Below, piece after piece: positions 1 through 10,800 of a DNA stretch of 64,000 nucleotides. Under the pieces are notes generated by a model that worked only from the letters and a program-made list of their open reading frames with translations, had not been told where the DNA came from and searched no databases. A program made the position numbers and the translations under genes. Source of the stretch: Dicaeum eximium (lineage: Eukaryota; Chordata; Aves; Passeriformes; Dicaeidae); NCBI GenBank assembly GCA_013396995.1, contig VWZP01002584.1, positions 533,784-597,783 of the forward strand, written 5' to 3'. Each line of letters begins with the position of its first letter. Within the stretch, counting starts at the first letter, position 1.

Positions 1-1901
1 GTTACTTCAACACCGAGTAAACATCTTGACCAGGATTTTCTCAGTCTAAGCCAGTTGTCAGATATCATACCACAGAAAATATTCCTGTCCAGATTTTCCT
101 GAGCAATTATCATTTGCAATCAAAGGCAATTTCCCTTTGGAATGGTGCTTCTCTCTTAATTGATGAAAAAATAATGTATTTCAGTCATGCAATGAGTAAG
201 ACATACGCTAAAAGTTGAACAAAATTTGAACATTTTGTTCTTTGGGTAAGTCATTGTGCATTGCAGATCATCTCAACTGGGTAACTGATTTCCTCTTCTG
301 AGTTTTTGCATATCATACACCTTGAAGTTTCGGGATGAAAAAATCCTCAGAGGAAAAGTTGCAGAAAAATGCTGATTTTTTTTTTTCTCTTATTGCCAAG
401 TAACTATAACTGGAATAAGGTCTTAACCAAAACCTGATGCAAAAAACTAAAAGAAACTGGAAAGCAGGCACAGTAGGTGTTTGGGCTTTTTTCCTAACAA
501 GCTATTATTTAAAGTGAATGTGTATTGCAATTGTCAATTACATCTTACCTATCCACAAACTTGAAATTGTTATGAATATGTTTAGGCCTTATCACACCTT
601 AATCTTCCTTTTCACAGTTACAGTGTAATGATGCATATAATGCAGAGATGCACAATGCAGATGGATTAGTCTTAAAACTGATGGAGTAATATTGTGAGAA
701 CACAGTGGGTTTTTTATGTCAACCAAGTTATGAGACTATCAATGATAAAGATGGCTTATGAATTTATTACTTTTTTGCAAGTGCTGTCTGTCAGGTAATG
801 TCTTGTCAAAATAGACTTGTAAAATGAAAATAACAACAGCAATCTTGGCAATAAGAGTTGTTTTAGAAGGGTAAAGGTACTTTGTTGACTAAACCAAGCA
901 GACTACCCTTATTGTATTGGATTGCTCTTGGTTCATGCCCCGTCTTTGCCAAGGAGGGATTAGACTAACTGCTCAAAACAAAGGAAATGTCTATTTGAAT
1001 CTCTATTTCCATATCTCTTTTAGTTTGATTAATCTGCTCCTGTAGTAAAAAAGTTGAGTTTTTTGTGCAGTTCTATCACAAAAATGTAAGTGGGTTTTAG
1101 GCCCAAATCTTAATGCAGGATGTTTTCAAGCCATGCAGAAAGAAAATAATGACAATTAATTTTGATAACAATATCACTGATATTGTGCGTCATGATCTTT
1201 TCTATTTGTACTTAATTTGCATCCAGAGATCTGATTTAAGGACAGCACTGTGGAAAGCACAGTATGAACACATAGCACTGTCCAAAAAGAGGTTATTATC
1301 TAAATAAAAATGTCAGTAAAGGATGAAATGACTAGCCATAGGCCAGCTACCAGGGGTTTTGGTTTTCATTTGTGTACTCTGACTCACGCCACCTTTTGCA
1401 GCACACACCTCATATCTGCTCTGGCTAATTTCTTCTGGGCAGGCAGGGGTAGCGTGAAATCATCTGTGCATTACACAAGTGATTCAACCGTGGCTCATTT
1501 CTCTGATTTCCCTCAAAATAATTTCGATGTGATTACCCAAGCATGTAAAATGGTCAATAAGTAGAACACAGAAAATAGTTTCGGGTACCAAATTCAGTTG
1601 TTCCGGTGATTATGAATAAACTTCTGAGTGAAATGAAATTATTTAGGTTTCTCTAGAGAACAGAGCTGGAGTAAAACAATTAGCAGCATTCCAGAGAATG
1701 CAGAATTTGGAACATGTGAAGAATGGGAATTAGATGTTGATGTTCAAAGAGCAATTGCTCCCAGGGACCCCATACCTCTTAAATCAGCTAGAAGACCATC
1801 TGCTCCAAAAGATTTATCAATTACTATATTTCCTTTTAAAGCAGTTTAAAGTATACAGTTATACTTCTCTGTCTCCTTTCTGATGGAAAGCTTTATAGCT
1901 G

Positions 1902-1933
1902 TCATGAAAGTTTTTAATGAAAAACTTTCATGA
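1902..1933. repeat. Perfect 14-bp inverted repeat with 4-nt loop
   Basis: The arms 1902-1915 (TCATGAAAGTTTTT) and 1920-1933 (AAAAACTTTCATGA) are exact reverse complements, separated by the loop AATG at 1916-1919. The stem is AT-rich and has no mismatch. It could form a cruciform or an RNA hairpin, but no flanking terminal repeats or target duplication tie it to a transposon. Short perfect palindromes do arise by template switching. Confidence 0.85.
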
Positions 1934-3267
1934 TGAACATCCAACTGAAATGTGACTTGATGTGTCATCACCCACCCAGATGCAGGCTCCATTTATAACG
2001 ATTCCACAATCTGCAGTGTCTGAAATATAAAATGTATAAAATTTATAATTGTTGTGAACTAAAAAAATTCCACATTCTTTTTGCATTTAACTTGTGTTAG
2101 GCAGTAGTGCAAGGAAAACAAGGCCAGCTTCTTGATTGGGTGCCTGGCTTACAATTCTTAAGTACACAGGAAAGTCTATGTTTTCAAGCATCTGCTATTA
2201 AAATAATCTTGGAAACCTTTCCACAAAACTTCTGCCCCAAAATTATTTCAGCCCACAATTATAAGATTTATACATTCTTACAAACTTACTTAAGCTGGAC
2301 TCCTGGCCTCTTGGCACTATTGAATATTATAGGTCATATAACTGGATTATAAAGAAGACCTTTACATCCTATCATTAAATCTCAGGAAACTAGGGGATTG
2401 GGCAAAAATGAAAGCACAGTCCTAAAAGTATTTATTATATAAAACACATATTTTATACTTATAGGTATGTTGTTTCTGCCTGTAATCGTGACATCAAAAT
2501 CTTTGCTATAAACACTTCATCTTTAGAATATTTCTCTTTCATCAAAGTTTTTGTGCTTGATCTAACTTCTAGCAGAAATTAGCAAAGGCATGTGTCCCTC
2601 CTTCCTACTGCTTGGGGCTGGGCTCTGGACTGCACCAGGAAATCCAGAGCCATCTGGGTCTGTCCTGGTGCTTGGATGATTTCATCCCCAACCCATGTTG
2701 CTGGTTGTTTTCTATCTGTTAAAAAAACCCATTTCTATTTATTAGGAAATGTGTGTTAGAGAGTTTGACACTAGAATTTGGCACATGTCTTTGGGTTAAC
2801 TTGGCCAAAGCGATTTATAGCTGTTTGTTCATGACCAGCATCCATTAGTGGAAAATGCTGTCCAAGTAAAATCCCACGGGAGAGGAGCACAACGGGGCAT
2901 TGTGGGGAGCTGTCTGCACAGCCAGCACCCCACTCACCACTGAGTGCAGGCACAATTACCCCATGGCCTTGCTCTGGATATGCAACCACACTGTTAGGGA
3001 TTTTTATTTTGCCCTCCTGAATTTTCAGAGAAGGATACAATTCAGTCATCAGCACTGCAGAAGGAGTAAGCCAAATTACGGACTGCAGTCTGATGCTGTT
3101 CCAGCGATTAGCACCTGATCCTCGTGGAGTCCTATTAAAACTTCCTAATGTAGTAAGCATGAGTAAGCATATCATTATCCAATCCTGGCTGAACATGCAC
3201 CCTTCACATCTGATGGCATCTCTCATTTAGTACAAATGAGTGCTTCGTCCTGTACATTAAATACAAG

Positions 3268-3299
3268 ATGAGGGAGGGAGGGAGGGAAGGAGGAAAAGG
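3268..3299. repeat. Imperfect GGGA/GGAA purine microsatellite
   Basis: A short run of GGGA units grades into GGAA and GGAAAA. It is a low-complexity purine tract of about 30 bp with no coding meaning. Confidence 0.8.
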
Positions 3300-5349
3300 G
3301 GCAGTGAATGGTCTTCCCCAAGGTAGGCTGGAGAGAACGATTGGATCATAGCCTCTTCAACCTGTGGTAAAGTACTTTGTAAATAATATAGGAGCTAAAG
3401 TATATACTGCAGGAAATTGAGGAGTTAAGAATGAAAACAGACCTCCTGAATAGATGCACATTACAGTAAGCACTGACTGCCAATTTTGAGACAAGCTAGG
3501 TCATGACTGCCTTTATACTTTCACTGTTTCATGACTAGGTAAAAGATTCCAGCAATGCTGGAATTCACTCAATGTATTATAATGGAGTTTTCTCCTGCAA
3601 AATTGTGAAAGCAAGTAGACTGATGCCTTGCCTACATAAAGGGTAAATTTCTGATGTGACAGGGCACTTTACATCCAGGATTATGAGCCTGTTGGGATGG
3701 ATACTGGGCCTTGGAAGTAAACAGGCACAAGGGAAACACTGGCACCACCATTTTAAATTCTATGACAAGTGATTATTTTGAAAGAAAGGACAGTAAGGTC
3801 CATCTCTGTAAAATCTGGTAATTTATGAAACCTGTGGGTTTGGGATTTTGGGGTTCTTTTAGTTTGGTTCATTGGGTTTTGGATTTTTGCATTCTTAAAC
3901 TTCTTTGGGAATTTCTTAGCCAAAAAATTATTTTGATACCAATGCCTTTAACCCTCTTCTCTCTTCAACCCCCCACTAATCAATACTAAGCTGGTTTCCA
4001 ATTAACTTTCTGGAGCTACAGAGGTATTTTGAAACCATGGTCCCTGTGGTGGTACCTGAGACACAGAATTTAAAACCAGACTTAAAAGATTTATAAAAAA
4101 GGGTGTTTCAAGGAAGAAAAAAAAAAACATAAACCTTCTACTGCCCTCCTCTCCTGGGCAAAACTTTCATGCCATAACACTGGCCAGCTTACCTTCCATT
4201 CAGACATCCCAAAAGTATTAAAACATATCTGTGCATAATAATACAGAAATATTTTAATAAGGAAAACAATTTAGAAGTTGAGGAAAGAGAACCATTTAAA
4301 TATCTATATTCCAATTTTTTTCTACAGCTCCTTTATATTTAAGGAAGTGTGCTATACTTGAAAAATAATTTATAAAGGTTTTTTTATGTCTTTAGCCTCA
4401 ATTCAAGGAAGAATATATTTATATGGTAGTTTCTTAGTTGCTAGACTCTCTCTCACCTGTGATCTAATAGAATAAGAAAAGCATACATAAAAATACTATA
4501 ATTTTTTTATTTTTTTTTTTTAATATTGTGGTCAAAGAAGCCCTCTCTAGGTCTTATAATATATTTTCAGCATCTGGTCTTGATACCTGAAAAAGTTTCT
4601 TTCTCCAATGTCTCTCTCTTCCCTTGCTCTCTTCTCATGCCTGAAACTAAGCATGGACAATAATTCATCTTGATGTTCATTTTAAAAGCAACAGATTTTT
4701 TTTTCTTTTTTGGCTTTGTAGAACAAAGTTTAATTAAAAAGAGAAAAAACCACCCAATTTTGAAATTACAGGGTAAACACCTGGTGCACACAATAAATAC
4801 CTCTCATGTGTGCAGGAAAAAGGGAGAGAACAACTGGAATGGTTTCAAAAGGCCACCACATGAATAAAGGTGTCATCGAGGAATAGCAAATCACTTTGAG
4901 CACATTACGGGAATACTTCACCTTTCTCAGAAACACTAAGCATAGACTTTCAAGAACCTCACCAGAACTTGTTGTTAATCTTAATTATGTGCCTTAGCCT
5001 ACTTGCTAGGAAGATGGAGCCTTCAGAAATGTTTGCAGCTGATGGCAATCACAAAACAGGAACAGCTTGCACACAAATGCTGTGTAGCCTTGAAGGCTCT
5101 GATACTTTCAGTGGAAGATTAGTCTTTATTTTCAAATAATCTCAAGAAAGCTGTTATTGCTATTATTACATACACTTGCTGACTGTGTGACAGCATAAAA
5201 ATTGCACAGGAGTTTTATGGTATGCTGTGGCAGAAAACATAAAATTCAGCACAATGTATGAACAGTGTGTGTATCCTATTAATTTGGTATGCAATTAATA
5301 GAAAACCTCGTGCTGTGTGCTTGATTTAGTGAGTTGTAATGCTTTGCAG

Positions 5350-5491
5350 GAGATAACTGGCTCACGAAGCCTTCTCTGTGAAGTCCTGCCAGAAGTAGGT
5401 GCAGTGGTAAATCTCACTTTTGTCAATGAAACCTATTTGGGAGGAAAGATTTATGTTGAACTGCCTTGTACTTGTAGCCCTTCTCAAAACT
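5350..5491 (+). CDS. Candidate internal exon of an unidentified secreted or membrane protein
   Basis: A 142-bp segment is bounded by an acceptor (TTTGCAG before 5350) and a strong donor (GTAAGC from 5492). In the frame starting at 5350 it is open for 47 codons plus one base, so it would enter in phase 0 and leave in phase 1. The translation reads like a folded extracellular segment: it has four cysteines, two N-glycosylation sequons (NLT, NET) and ends ELPCTCSPSQNC. Its composition is unlike the serine- and leucine-rich noise of the other open frames in the window. Against it, the upstream polypyrimidine tract is weak, the open frame runs past the donor to 5616, and I cannot assign it to a family. 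It could be a chance frame, or an exon of a very large + strand gene. No function is claimed. Confidence 0.3.
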
Positions 5492-7008
5492 GTAAGCAGG
5501 TTTCTCTCGTTACCTGCTTTTCACATGAGAGTAGCTGTTGCTATCATAAGCCCCCATTCCTGCCCCTTCCCCTCCCCTGTCTATTGTCTGTTTCCACACT
5601 CCTCCCTGCTTTATAATCGCTCACTCACACTCATTTATCACTGGCTTACTCCGTCCTGCCTACACTATCTCCCATTTTTGTCATGGTGCACTGGTACATT
5701 ACAAATACAATTAAACCTTTTACGATACCGCAGCTTTTGGCTAATGCATCCCAGCTTCAAGGTTGAAAGATTTCTGATATTACCACTGATATCAGTTCTT
5801 CCCCATTTATCGGCAGTGTCCGGACTAATGCAGGAGTGTTGCATTAATTAAAGGAAGCATCCAGTAATGCTGCTGGTTTTGCCAGTCTGACACTGAATTG
5901 GAGCTTGATGCCTGCTCATGTTTTAAGAGCCATTCATCACACATGTCATCCCAAAGCAGCCAGCTGTCTGAGAAAAGCCTCATTTGCATTTCATCAGCTA
6001 CACTCTCCCTCTTCTCCCTACCTTTTGTATGGAGCTTTGGCTTTTTTTAAAAGAGCATAGTCTTCAAAAGCAGCTTAGCTAAAATTAGTATTCCATTTAG
6101 AAAGATTATTTTCTTTAGTTCAGAGGTCTTAGAATTGATCTGAGTGGGAAAAATGTGTCATACAAACATAGCCATGCAATCTGTCTGTATAAAGAAATTA
6201 ATGCATTATGGGAGAAGACAAAGATTTTTATGATGAATGGACTACACCTCTATTAGTTCTGTACATTAAGCTGTTAGAATTAATAAAACATTTCATTTAT
6301 TTTGAAAGTTTCTCAAAGGGCACGGGATTTTAAAATCCCAGCAGCTCTGAATGATTCTGCATTATGTATTTTGATTTCCTTTATTGTTAGACTGAAATTG
6401 TCTGTGTCAGGTTATGTTGAAGCCATTTTAGGAGTCCAAGAAACACGTGAAACTCTCTCAGTGTGCTGAAACCAGCTGGAGAAGAGAGAAAAAATGAAAT
6501 TGTATGCTCATACTTTCATTCAGTGACTGACTTGATGAACTAATTTTTTGCTTTTTTTGCCTTAGTGAATATTGCAGAATCTGTAAGCAAACATATCTAC
6601 AGTATGCAAATCTGTCTGAATATATCTTAAATACAAAATACACATGTACATTTGTACATGTGTATGGTCATGTGTCTTAACTTCATTTTTTGTGCACTGT
6701 CAGGACTTGTTTAGGGAAAAATCAAAACCAGTTCAAATTTGGCTCGTATGTCCCTTTAACTAAACAGCAATTGAGGTTGTAGTTCAATATGGTGTAGTTC
6801 CCAGTTTAAAAATAAGGGTGTACCTGTTTCTGAACTGTTTAAGATCTCCAAGTATGATTTTCCTTTTTGGAAGCATTGAAAATCTGTTCTTCCACCCAGC
6901 AGAGGAGATGCATCATCCACAACCATTGTGATTGAGGTTGTTATCTGTCACCAGCAGAGACAGACAGAGCTGTGTATGTACAATGGGTGTCTACAACTGA
7001 ATCTAATT
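5492..7008. other. Noncoding DNA with a conserved-element-like patch
   Basis: No gene was recognised. The frame downstream of the candidate exon has no domain features and is best read as intron or intergenic DNA. The part at 5830-6010 is more complex in sequence than its surroundings and includes an octamer ATTTGCAT (5982-5989) and an E-box-like CAGCTG (5961-5966). That is the texture of an avian conserved noncoding element, although conservation cannot be tested from one sequence. A short perfect hairpin lies at 6638-6665. Confidence 0.55.
6638..6665. repeat. Perfect 13-bp inverted repeat with 2-nt loop
   Basis: The arm 6638-6650 is the exact reverse complement of 6653-6665, with only TT between them. 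The core is ACATGTACA, so this is almost a continuous palindrome. It could extrude as a cruciform. There is no sign of an associated mobile element. Confidence 0.85.
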
Positions 7009-7077
7009 GGAGGGTTGGAACTAGGTGATGTTTAAGGTTCCTTCCAACCCAAACCATTCTGTGATTCTGTAATTCTA
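7009..7077 (+). mobile_element. CR1 retrotransposon, 3'-terminal fragment
   Basis: About 70 bp matches the avian CR1 3' end as I know it: a GGGTTGGAACTAG-like segment, then TTCCTTCCAACCCAAACC, then the terminal ATTCTGTGATTCTGT repeats ending near 7077. The copy is severely 5'-truncated, which is typical of CR1 because target-primed reverse transcription usually aborts early. It carries no coding sequence. Divergence from consensus is moderate and the 5' boundary is uncertain by some tens of bases. Confidence 0.85.
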
Positions 7078-7326
7078 GGGACAGGTGCTTCCTAAAGTGA
7101 GATGTGCCTTCCACTTTGTCTGTCCAGAATACACCTCCAGTCAAAACTAACATGCAGAGGGGTATCTTAGTTCACCTGGATCTTATTCTGACTGCCTCTG
7201 GAAATGGCTGGTGTATGCATTTGGAAAGATCCTTAAGTTTTTACATAACTTGGACTAGATGCTGAATTGTTAAGAAACTCAAGATTCATTGTGTGTCATG
7301 TATATCTTTTATGCTGAGTTATTGGT

Positions 7327-7457
7327 CAAAATCCACTACTTACCTCAATCTAGGTTAATACTAGCCAACAAATATATGTACACTTTTGTTACCCCAAAAT
7401 CCACTACTTACCTCAATCTAGGTTAATACTAGCCAACAAATATATGTACACTTTTGT
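7327..7457. repeat. Perfect 63-bp direct duplication (period 68)
   Basis: 7327-7389 and 7395-7457 are identical over all 63 bases and separated by the five bases TACCC. The unit is unique AT-rich sequence, not a simple repeat. Complete identity suggests a very recent tandem duplication, a length-polymorphic locus or an assembly artefact. The second copy ends about five bases before the primer-binding-site remnant of the antisense LTR. Confidence 0.9.
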
Positions 7458-7461
7458 CTCA

Positions 7462-7471
7462 GGGGTCACCA
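7462..7471 (-). other. Partial retroviral primer binding site (tRNA-Trp type)
   Basis: The minus strand reads TGGTGACCCC immediately inside the LTR end, matching positions 1-10 of the tRNA-Trp primer binding site. The remaining positions do not match, so the site is broken. Its presence argues that this was the 5' LTR of a provirus and not an LTR-LTR recombination product. Confidence 0.5.
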
Positions 7472-7472
7472 A

Positions 7473-7869
7473 TGGTTGCTGTTGGAGTCCTGTCGGGGTG
7501 AATCAAGACTCTTGACTCCAATATCAGAAGGCTTATATTATTTATTAAAGTGACTCCATTGTTCAGAAGGATTTGGGCTATTTCTGCCCAGGTACAGAGC
7601 TACATCTTGCTTCTTCCAGCTCCAGCCCCCCCAAGTCCAAGAATGCTAGAAAATGCTTACAAAGTCAGAGAGATAGCAATTCTTTATATCATAGGTTGAG
7701 AAAGGCAAACCACATCTCCCATATCAGGAGACAGAGCAAAGGAATGCATTTTGTCCTTGAAACACACACACAAGGATTTGAAATCTGCAGAGAAAAAGAG
7801 AGCTTTCCCATGTAAGAAAAACTCAGCTAGTTTACATCCAAGAAACTTATAAAAAGTCTAGGTGACACA
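7473..7869 (-). mobile_element. Endogenous retrovirus LTR, antisense, with truncated interior
   Basis: Read on the minus strand, the element begins TGTGTCACC at 7869 and ends in CA at 7473, about 397 bp with the TG...CA ends of an LTR. One base beyond that CA comes TGGTGACCCC, the first ten bases of the tRNA-Trp primer binding site used by avian alpharetrovirus-like elements. The match then stops. An AATAAA-type signal lies on the minus strand near 7540-7555, a suitable place for the R region. The segment just inside the U5 end (7490-7535) resembles LTRs widespread in songbird genomes. No gag, pol or env remains. The U3 half is less well supported than the U5 half. Confidence 0.55.
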
Positions 7870-10800
7870 CTTTATGTGTATATATTTAAGCCCTATTCAT
7901 CTCAACGAGGTTTAGGAAGTGTTTTGCTACATAGGCTGTATGGCTGAACTGCTAAAAAGAAAATGTGTGTTTGCATTGTCAGTACAAATGTTAACTTTTG
8001 TTTATTCTGATTTTTCTTATTTTAGCTGTCACGTTTGACACCGAATTTTAAATTCTTGCAGTTAATTTAAATCCTAGCAAAACTTACTGTCAGTTAATGT
8101 CCAATCCCAGCAGAAGTAAAGGAAAAGTAAACATCTCAGAAGTCTGGCTTGTTTCAATAGTAAGTGTGGAAGGGATCTGCAGTTCAGAGCAGCTTTGTGG
8201 TGGGATTCCCTGTGCTTGCTTGGTCACAGAGCAAATACAGGATATGGTATCTTGCTTCTCTCTACTCCACAAACATACCTTATTTAATTCTCTCTCCTTC
8301 TTGACCAGTCAAACACTGGGACTACCCTCAGGGAGCCAGAGGAGACCCTGGCAATGAAGTGAGATGTGGAGGACGGAAGGTGTGGAAACAGCCAGGATCC
8401 TGTGCCATTTCTTCTTTCTGGGAACCAGAAGGTTGTGATCTTAGCTGGTGTCTCCTTTTCAGAGATATGTTCATGATGCATCTAAGCAGAGAGGTGCAGC
8501 AGGGACTTCGTTTTGTATGGAGATGATTTAACTGAGTGTTTTGTCAGCCACGGGAGAAGATCTCCACCTCAGTGAAGTGAGCACTGGACTCCATCTCTGT
8601 TCCTAGGTATACCAGGTTATTGTGCATGAGGCATGGGAGTATATTGCCTGTAATTCCAGGAGAAATTTCATAAAATCAAAAAAAGAAAAAAATGACAAGC
8701 AAGAAATATGTCTATACACAGCTACAAGATGTGCTCTGTTTATATTTCAGAGTGAGCAAACTGGAAAGAAACATAAGTCTCATATATATTTTTTATAGGT
8801 TATGATTTCTTCAAAGAATCCTTTATCATTTTTAGTCAAAAGGAAAAGAGACCCTCAGAGATACCGTTTTTCAATGGTATATTTGGTCGCAGCCACACCC
8901 TGTCCTATTCTTTCTTTTGTACAGTACCACGGCTGTTCTTTGTGTGACACTGTTACTGCTATTTCTACCACAGACCTGGAAAAAACAGCAATAGCTGGCT
9001 TGGCTTTTGTACACGGTTAAAATTTAATACATTTGTATCTGTTGTTCCTTATATAGCTCCTCCACAAAGTTATTTAATATCACATTTGGGAGTATGAAGG
9101 GCAAAAACTTGACCATGCACTATAATACTTTAATGTTTCTTGTAATTTTTCAAATTACTCTCTTTTAAGCAGTATAGAGATAAAGATTTTGAAATAAAAT
9201 TGATTCAGTTTCCTGGTTTTAGCATGTTAGGGACTATCTCATTAATACCTTTAAACTAACCAAGTGTATATCTTTATTGTAAAATAGTAAAACATGTCAT
9301 AAGGTCCTCTTTGGGTTTTGACACCTGCTGTGAATTTAGAGCTTTTTCTGCCCTTTTTTTTTTTTAACCCAGTCGTCTCACTGGGTAATCACTTATATAT
9401 CCCCCAAGTTATACAACTTCTCCCTTGCTCTGACATGCATTTAATTTGCTTTACTCTTTACAGATTATTTTCTGCTAATGTGATTACTGGGGGTTTTTTT
9501 AGGGATTATTACCAGAATCAGATCTGCTTTTAAATTCTTTAAAAGTTGTCTTCTCTCTTTTGTCCAATTTATCAGATACATAATTATAGAACCCTTTTTT
9601 TTCAATCTCAGAGCAAAATATATATACACACAATCTTATCTCTATTTCCAGCTGGAAAATGGGAATTATTTGTAAAAGTAATTAAGAAGGATTGATTCCT
9701 AATCAAATTAAAATACTTGGAAGCCATATTCTGTGAACCCAATTGTTATTTAAATAGCATCTGAACTGGTACCTGAATAGACTAATAGTTCTGAAGGCAA
9801 AGCAATGATTGTGGTCCTTTATAAAGCAATGACTTAGAGGCCTGAGCAAATACGTGACAGAAGCAGCTCCATGTATGAAGAGTTTTCAGTCGCTGTGCAG
9901 ACAAAGCGCAGGGGATTAGAGAGAGCCAGGGTGGAGACAGCCTGGTAGGCAGCAGAATGAGCAGCAACTTTGGGGAAGCCACTTTCCATATAAAAGGCAG
10001 TCTGGAGAGGAGAGAGGGGGGTCCAGAGGGAGCATGTCTGGCAGAGACAGGCTGGGGGGACAGGGAAGTGACCTGAAGTGGCAGGAGAGGCAGACGCAAG
10101 GTCGCGAGCAGGAGAGAAGGATCAGGAGGAGCCACAGAACTCTCATGGATGTTCCTGAACGCTGCAGGTTTCAGCATGAGGTGATGTTTTTGGGGAGTGT
10201 GTCCCCACTGCCTAAAAAGACAGTGTTCACCCCCAAAGAACTGATGCAGGGCAGCAGGGGAAGGTCACATGCATGTCCCTCATGTCATAGGGAGGTAAGA
10301 GGAAACTGAGTAGCCCCTGAAATGAGGAGAACTGGATCCTGATCAGAACAGCCCATGCGTTTGCAAACCTAGAGAAATTTGCTGTGCTCCCATCCATGCA
10401 ACTTTGGAGTGAGAGTTGTAGGGGGAGTTTCTCCATTAAAGAAGTCGATAAAAGAATCAAACGGTGTTGAAATGGCAGGAGGTGATACAGCAACCAAGAG
10501 CAAGGGTGAGCCATGGGCAGAAGTGTCAGAGTCTGTGCCTGGCACCAGAAGAAGAGCATGAGGGATTTGTGGAAGGAGTGCAGTAGCACTTTCTTCCTCC
10601 CTTCATGCAGATTTTTTTGGGGTTTTTTTCTCTCTCTAGCTTTACCTGTCCTCCATCTCTTTGCTGAGGAATGAGAATAGCCTGGACACTCTGGCAACAC
10701 AGGGAAAGTGTGACCAAGGGAGGCTGAGCTGAGGTAAGAAGAACACCTACACCATGACAAATACAGAAATACAAAATACAGAAAATACACTATGACAGAA

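Larger units (their letters stand above)
1..5349. other. AT-rich noncoding DNA, no gene recognised
   Basis: No open frame here looks like a protein: all are short, low in complexity, and lack recognisable domains or a supported splice structure. The stretch is CpG-poor and AT-rich, with slightly GC-richer patches near 2.6-2.7 and 2.87-2.96 kb. It contains a perfect hairpin at 1902-1933 and a GGGA-rich purine tract at 3268-3299, listed separately. Homopolymer runs of 8-12 T or A (for example near 375, 4120 and 4510) are scattered through it. I see no tRNA, rRNA or transposon end. It is most simply intergenic or intronic DNA. Confidence 0.75.

Noticed and set aside
2771..3226. 151-codon minus frame
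   Set aside because: It has no recognisable motif, its composition is typical of noncoding DNA, and there are no splice signals framing it.
10227..10790. Longest open frame in the window, about 187 codons on minus
   Set aside because: It lies opposite a purine-rich, GC-richer stretch that lowers stop frequency. It has no domain, and other frames overlap it on both strands.
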